Part shown: piece by piece, positions 13,255 through 16,615 of the stretch | How the letters are laid out: each line of letters starts with the position of its first letter | How positions within the stretch are numbered: the first letter of the stretch is position 1 | DNA from: Nitrospiraceae bacterium | GTDB taxonomy: Bacteria; Nitrospirota; Nitrospiria; Nitrospirales; Nitrospiraceae | Assembly: GCA_014534095.1 (NCBI GenBank) | Contig: JACVSD010000030.1 | Span: forward strand, 1 to 16,615 | DNA: 16,615 nt | Direction of reading: 5' to 3' | The notes under the pieces: generated by a model | Told to the model about the DNA's origin: nothing | Database searches by the model: none | The model's input: the letters and a program-made list of their open reading frames with translations, nothing else | Position numbers and translations under genes: made by a program

Positions 13255-14064
13255 ATGAACACCCTGTCGCCCACTTTGAAACAAGTCATGACGATCGCGG
13301 GGTCGGATTCCGGGGGGGGCGCCGGCATTCAAGCCGACATCAAGACGCTCTCGGCCAATGGCGTCTTTGGCCTGTCCGCCATTACCGCCGTCACGGCTCA
13401 GAACACGGAAGAGATCTCGGGGGTCTTCGAACTGCCCTTGCCGATCATCGCCGCACAGATGGACGCGCTCTTCGATGATTTCGATGTGGCGGCCGTAAAA
13501 ACCGGGATGCTGTCCTCCGCGGCCATCGTCCAACTGGTGGCGACTCGCCTGAAATCGCAACACGTGGCGAACCTCGTGGTAGACCCCGTGATGATCTCGA
13601 AAAGCGGGCACCCGCTTCTCAATCCAGAAGCGGTCGAGGCGGTGAAGACGCTGCTGTTTCCGCTCGCCCTCATCGTCACGCCGAACATCCATGAAGCGCA
13701 GCAGCTCGCCGGCATTGAGATCAAATCGCTGGCCGATGCGCGGCAGGCGGCGAAAGCCATCCACCGCTTGGGATGCCAGCATGTCGTCATCAAAGGAGGC
13801 CATTTGTTGTCCGACCGGGCGACCGATCTGCTCTACGACGGCCGGTTCTTCAATGTGTTGAAAGGGCACTTCATCGACACGAAACACACTCATGGAACCG
13901 GATGCACGTTTGCCTCCGCCGTGGCTGCGCACCTTGCCCGCGGGCGACCGGTGCTCGATGCGGTGCAGGCCGCCAAGGCCTACGTCACGGAAGCGATCAG
14001 CCATGGGCTCGCCATCGGACATGGCCATGGCCCGACGGATCATTTCTATTTTCTCGATCGATAA
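13255..14064 (+). CDS. thiD: Hydroxymethylpyrimidine/phosphomethylpyrimidine kinase, 269 aa
   Basis: ThiD phosphorylates HMP and then HMP-phosphate to the pyrophosphate used by thiamine phosphate synthase. It is a ribokinase-fold enzyme of normal length. Signatures in order are VMTIAGSDSGGGAGIQADIK (substrate loop), AVTAQNT, AVKTGMLSS, VVDPVMISKSG, IVTPNIHEAQQLAG, VVIKGGH, and the ATP/anion-hole HGTGCTFASA with catalytic C217. ATG 13255 is preferred because the conserved region begins soon after; TTG 13240 or ATG 13288 are alternatives and ribosome binding sites are weak throughout. The loop is encoded by a G8 tract at 13312-13319. Together with upstream tenA it implies pyrimidine salvage, though thiE and thiC are not in the window. 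Confidence 0.92.
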   Translation: MNTLSPTLKQVMTIAGSDSGGGAGIQADIKTLSANGVFGLSAITAVTAQNTEEISGVFELPLPIIAAQMDALFDDFDVAAVKTGMLSSAAIVQLVATRLKSQHVANLVVDPVMISKSGHPLLNPEAVEAVKTLLFPLALIVTPNIHEAQQLAGIEIKSLADARQAAKAIHRLGCQHVVIKGGHLLSDRATDLLYDGRFFNVLKGHFIDTKHTHGTGCTFASAVAAHLARGRPVLDAVQAAKAYVTEAISHGLAIGHGHGPTDHFYFLDR

Positions 14065-14076
14065 CGCTCCACGATC

Positions 14077-15357
14077 ATGTACCCACGGCACGTGCCTCCT
14101 GCAGCCTTTCTTCTCACGGGATTCGCCTGGCTGGTGATCGCGTCGGTCCTCGGACTGGCAATTCTAGTCGGACTCGTCCGCGGTACGCCGCTGCCATCCT
14201 GGATGCGGCTCGTTCATGTGCATGCGGCCGTGGTGGGCGGAGTGGCGCAGATGATCCTGGGCGGCTTCCTCGCGTTCATCCCGCCCTTGCTCATGACCGG
14301 CCAGCAGCAACGCCGCTCTCACCCCTTGTTATTTGCCGTCATCAACGGCGGGGCAATCGGGATGCTGGCAGGATTCGGGTTGCGCCAGCACGTCATCGTG
14401 GGTCTCTCCGGCTTCTTGGTCGTCGCCGCATTTCTATGGATTGCGGGCCATGCCTGGAGGCAAGCCCGCCGCAGCCTGAATTCTCCCCCGCTCAATGTGT
14501 GGTACTACGCTGCGGCTCTGCTCTCGTTGTTTGCTGGCCTGGCCGCCGGAGAAGCCATGGCACTCGGCTTCACGCAGCAAGCCCATGGCCATCTCCGGCT
14601 CGCGCATATCCATCTCAATCTGATCGGATTTGTCACGCTCGCCATCATCGGCACAATGCACAACCTGCTTCCGACCGTCTTGAACACGCCGTTGGCCAGT
14701 CCACGCCTCGGACGGCCAGTGCTGGCCCTCATGTTGCTGGGGGTCGGTCTGCTCATTGGCGGATTTCTGAGTTCGTCAGTCTGGATCGAACTGGGAGCCG
14801 GCCTCCTCCTGATGATTGGCACCTCCGTCTATACCGGCAACCTGTTCAAGACCTGGGCGGCATCCTCGCATAAAGGAAGCGCCGCCTCGGACCATTTGTT
14901 GCTCGGCACGTTCTTTCTCCTGTTGACCGTGATCCTGGGCATCCTGGTTGCCGCCAACAGCGCTTCGACTCCTCCCTTGATGCCCTACGGGACCTTGCAT
15001 CTTGTCGCCTACACTCACATGGCGCTGGTCGGGTTTGTGGTGAACACCATCATGGGAGCCTTATCGCATCTGCTCCCTGTGGCACTCGCATTCAACCGGG
15101 TGCCAAGCAACAAGAAACGCGGGCTCTACCTTGATCGTCTGACCACCATCATGGATCGCTGGAGAACCGTACAAATTGGCGGGCTGAGCTTGGGCACCAT
15201 GGGACTCGCGCTGCTGGCATCGCTCACATGGAACGTGCCGCTCTCCTCGCTCCCCATTCAGATTACCTTGTGGGTCTGCTTCACGTTGCTGCTCGGAGGC
15301 CTCGTCATCTTTTCCGTCAAGGTCGGTTATGCCGTGACCGCCCGCCCGTTGGACTGA
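14077..15357 (+). CDS. Twelve-TM heme-copper-oxidase subunit I-like membrane protein with threefold internal repeat, 426 aa
   Basis: This is a very hydrophobic protein with about twelve membrane segments. Three regions share a motif H, +5 G, +13 G, +20 P: H49/G54/G62/P69 in LVHVHAAVVGG, H179/G184/G192/P199 in LAHIHLNLIGFVTLAIIGTM, and H314/G319/G327/P334 in YTHMALVGFVVNTIMGALSH. Spacings are 130 and 135 residues. Additional histidines (H47, H177, H195, H308, H331) line the same helices. The second motif resembles the AHxHLNxxG helix of cbb3-type CcoN and the NnrS/CcoN-like group, suggesting heme or metal ligation. I cannot assign an electron donor or activity, and no subunit II/III or c-type cytochrome gene is adjacent. 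It starts 12 nt after thiD and ends three bases before a hydrolase gene. Confidence 0.7.
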   Translation: MYPRHVPPAAFLLTGFAWLVIASVLGLAILVGLVRGTPLPSWMRLVHVHAAVVGGVAQMILGGFLAFIPPLLMTGQQQRRSHPLLFAVINGGAIGMLAGFGLRQHVIVGLSGFLVVAAFLWIAGHAWRQARRSLNSPPLNVWYYAAALLSLFAGLAAGEAMALGFTQQAHGHLRLAHIHLNLIGFVTLAIIGTMHNLLPTVLNTPLASPRLGRPVLALMLLGVGLLIGGFLSSSVWIELGAGLLLMIGTSVYTGNLFKTWAASSHKGSAASDHLLLGTFFLLLTVILGILVAANSASTPPLMPYGTLHLVAYTHMALVGFVVNTIMGALSHLLPVALAFNRVPSNKKRGLYLDRLTTIMDRWRTVQIGGLSLGTMGLALLASLTWNVPLSSLPIQITLWVCFTLLLGGLVIFSVKVGYAVTARPLD

Positions 15358-15360
15358 CGC

Positions 15361-16134
15361 ATGCCGGCCGGCGAAACATCCCTTTCATTTCAAGACCCCT
15401 TGGGCCATCGCATCGCCGCCGTGCTGTCCTCGCCGTCGCAGCTGACTCACAGCATCGCGGTGCTGTGCCATGGCTTTCTGTCCGGCAAGAACAGCACGAC
15501 GAATACCACGCTCACCCGCATGCTGGCCGAGCGAGGGATCGCAACCTTCCGTTTCGACTTCTTTGGCCATGGCCAGAGCGACGGCGCGTTTCGATCGCTC
15601 ACGAACACCCTGGCAGTCGGTCAAGCCCTGGCCGCGATCGACCTCCTTGAGGACCGGGGCTATCAGCGCCTGGGGTTAATGGGCTCGAGTTTTGGCGGAC
15701 TCGTGGCGCTCTTGGCCGCCGCTCAGCGGAGCCATCTCGCCTGCCTGGCACTAAAATGCCCGGTCGTCGACTTTGCCGAGGAGTTGCGTTTAGAGTTCGG
15801 GGAAGCCGAAATGGCCCACTGGCAGGCCACGGGCATGATTCCCAACATCATGGGCGGCCGCGAGCGCATTGCACTGGACTATGCCTTTTACGAAGATAGC
15901 CTCCAGCAGATCGCCTATGAACCGGCTCGATCCATCAACGCGCCCACACTGATTGTCCAAGGCGACCGAGACGAACACGTCCCACTGCATCAAAGCCGGC
16001 AGCTCTACGAGGCCCTACGGGCGGAAAAGCGCCTTGAACTGCTGCCCGGGGCGGATCACCAATTTACCAAGCGCGAAGACTTCACGCGTATGACGAGCCT
16101 GATCGCCGACTGGCTGACCACCTATCTGACATGA
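15361..16134 (+). CDS. Alpha/beta hydrolase (serine aminopeptidase S33/dienelactone hydrolase-like), 257 aa
   Basis: This is a cytoplasmic alpha/beta hydrolase without a signal peptide. The oxyanion segment is AVLCHGFLSGKNS (about 33-45) and a family-typical FDFFGHGQSDG follows at 65-75. The nucleophile elbow is GSSFGG with S110, the acid is D204 in QGDRDEHVPL, and H233 lies in GADHQFTKRED. The triad is complete, so it should be active. FFGHGxS and the DHQF ending match the S33/BD-FAE-like group that cleaves ester or peptide bonds of small substrates. The start ATG lies three bases after the oxidase-like gene stop, and its own stop overlaps the next start (ATGA). It is therefore in the same translational chain. 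Confidence 0.88.
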   Translation: MPAGETSLSFQDPLGHRIAAVLSSPSQLTHSIAVLCHGFLSGKNSTTNTTLTRMLAERGIATFRFDFFGHGQSDGAFRSLTNTLAVGQALAAIDLLEDRGYQRLGLMGSSFGGLVALLAAAQRSHLACLALKCPVVDFAEELRLEFGEAEMAHWQATGMIPNIMGGRERIALDYAFYEDSLQQIAYEPARSINAPTLIVQGDRDEHVPLHQSRQLYEALRAEKRLELLPGADHQFTKREDFTRMTSLIADWLTTYLT

Positions 16135-16583
16135 TGCCCGATGACACCCGCGCCGTCCTGCTGACCCTCTATCCTTTGTTCAAAGAGGAAGTCTACCGGC
16201 GTCGCGAGCAGATGATGCGCTGGACGGCCATCGGCGCCGGCTCGCTGGTTTCCATCCTCCTCATCCTCGTGCTCATCCCAGCCGGCCACCCACTCACCGC
16301 AGTAAGTCGAACCTTGCTTGCAGCCGGCATGGTATTGCTGACATCAACGTTCATCACGCTCATCCTGCAGCAACGCGACCGGCATGGGCAGGCAAAGCAG
16401 ATCCTGATCCAACTGGAACGAGCTATGCGCCTCTTCGACTCCGATGCTGTTGTCCACGATCAGGCGCTGTACCCTGAGCGATGGCAAACAGACTGGAAGC
16501 AGGACCGGAGCACCACGCTCTCCTTCATCCTGTTGGGACTCTTGACCCTGCTGGTGCTGTTGGCAATCGCGCTTGTCATATAA
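16131..16583 (+). CDS. Three-TM membrane protein, 150 aa
   Basis: I do not recognise a family. A polar, partly amphipathic N-terminus (about 1-30, LTLYPLFKEEVYRRREQMMR) precedes two membrane helices at about 31-50 and 58-80. A soluble loop of about 45 residues follows, containing a probable helix (QQRDRHGQAKQILIQLERAM), and a final helix lies at about 126-150 at the extreme C-terminus. No catalytic motif or cysteine is visible. The start overlaps the hydrolase stop by ATGA, and the gene ends 32 bases before the window edge, with no terminator visible in what remains. It is the last visible member of the coupled gene chain. Confidence 0.75.
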   Translation: MMPDDTRAVLLTLYPLFKEEVYRRREQMMRWTAIGAGSLVSILLILVLIPAGHPLTAVSRTLLAAGMVLLTSTFITLILQQRDRHGQAKQILIQLERAMRLFDSDAVVHDQALYPERWQTDWKQDRSTTLSFILLGLLTLLVLLAIALVI

Positions 16584-16615
16584 TCTCAGATTGTCCCTTC
16601 CGCCCTAATCCTACC

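Noticed and set aside
13237..14091. 284-aa open frame antisense to thiD
   Set aside because: Composition is Arg/Gly/His-rich with no domain, and it exactly mirrors a clear ThiD. It is a typical antisense shadow in GC-rich coding DNA.
13773..14873. 366-aa plus-strand frame spanning the thiD end and the oxidase-like gene
   Set aside because: It overlaps two well-supported genes in a different frame and has an Arg/Ser/Pro-rich, domain-less sequence.

Overview
The window is GC-rich, densely coded bacterial chromosome. A split two-subunit pyruvate carboxylase, small zinc-ribbon and exported proteins, and an embedded TenA/ThiD pair fit a Nitrospira-like member of the Nitrospirota. This is inference from gene content and remembered resemblance, because no rRNA or unique marker is present. 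No tRNA, rRNA, insertion sequence, prophage or CRISPR array was seen.

Layout. Positions 1-582 hold the 3' end of a delta-9-type fatty acid desaturase. It converges on a minus-strand pair (607-1953): an uncharacterised 156-aa protein and an EamA/DMT transporter. Positions 1954-2718 are gene-poor and contain a GTGATGAGTGATG-type inverted repeat, two very small minus-strand genes (67 and 58 aa) and overlapping divergent promoter candidates. From 2719 everything runs on the plus strand: an FmdB-type zinc ribbon, a PstS-like exported binding protein and an exported IPT/TIG-domain protein (2719-4377). Next come pycA and pycB (4581-7995), which together make an ATP- and biotin-dependent enzyme forming oxaloacetate from pyruvate, and an alpha/beta hydrolase with a secretion leader (8034-8960).

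Positions 9028-9694 encode an exported, lipoprotein-type thiol peroxidase (Tpx). Its leader and body are in different reading frames, and one extra A in an A5 run at 9133-9137 explains the break. The enzyme also lacks the usual resolving cysteine.

Positions 9963-16583 look like one long transcription unit, or a few coupled ones. In order they are TenA, a HEAT-repeat membrane-anchored protein, a 4-TM protein, a FlgO/CsgG-like exported protein, ThiD, a 12-TM heme-copper-oxidase-subunit-I-like protein with three internal repeats, an alpha/beta hydrolase and a 3-TM protein. From the HEAT gene onward spacings are at most 15 nt, with two 4-nt overlaps. TenA and ThiD suggest thiamine pyrimidine salvage. 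The envelope genes between and after them have no known link to thiamine.

The observations most worth following up are the frame-broken one-cysteine Tpx lipoprotein, the threefold-repeat oxidase-like membrane protein, and the small genes with well-formed start signals at 2105-2587.
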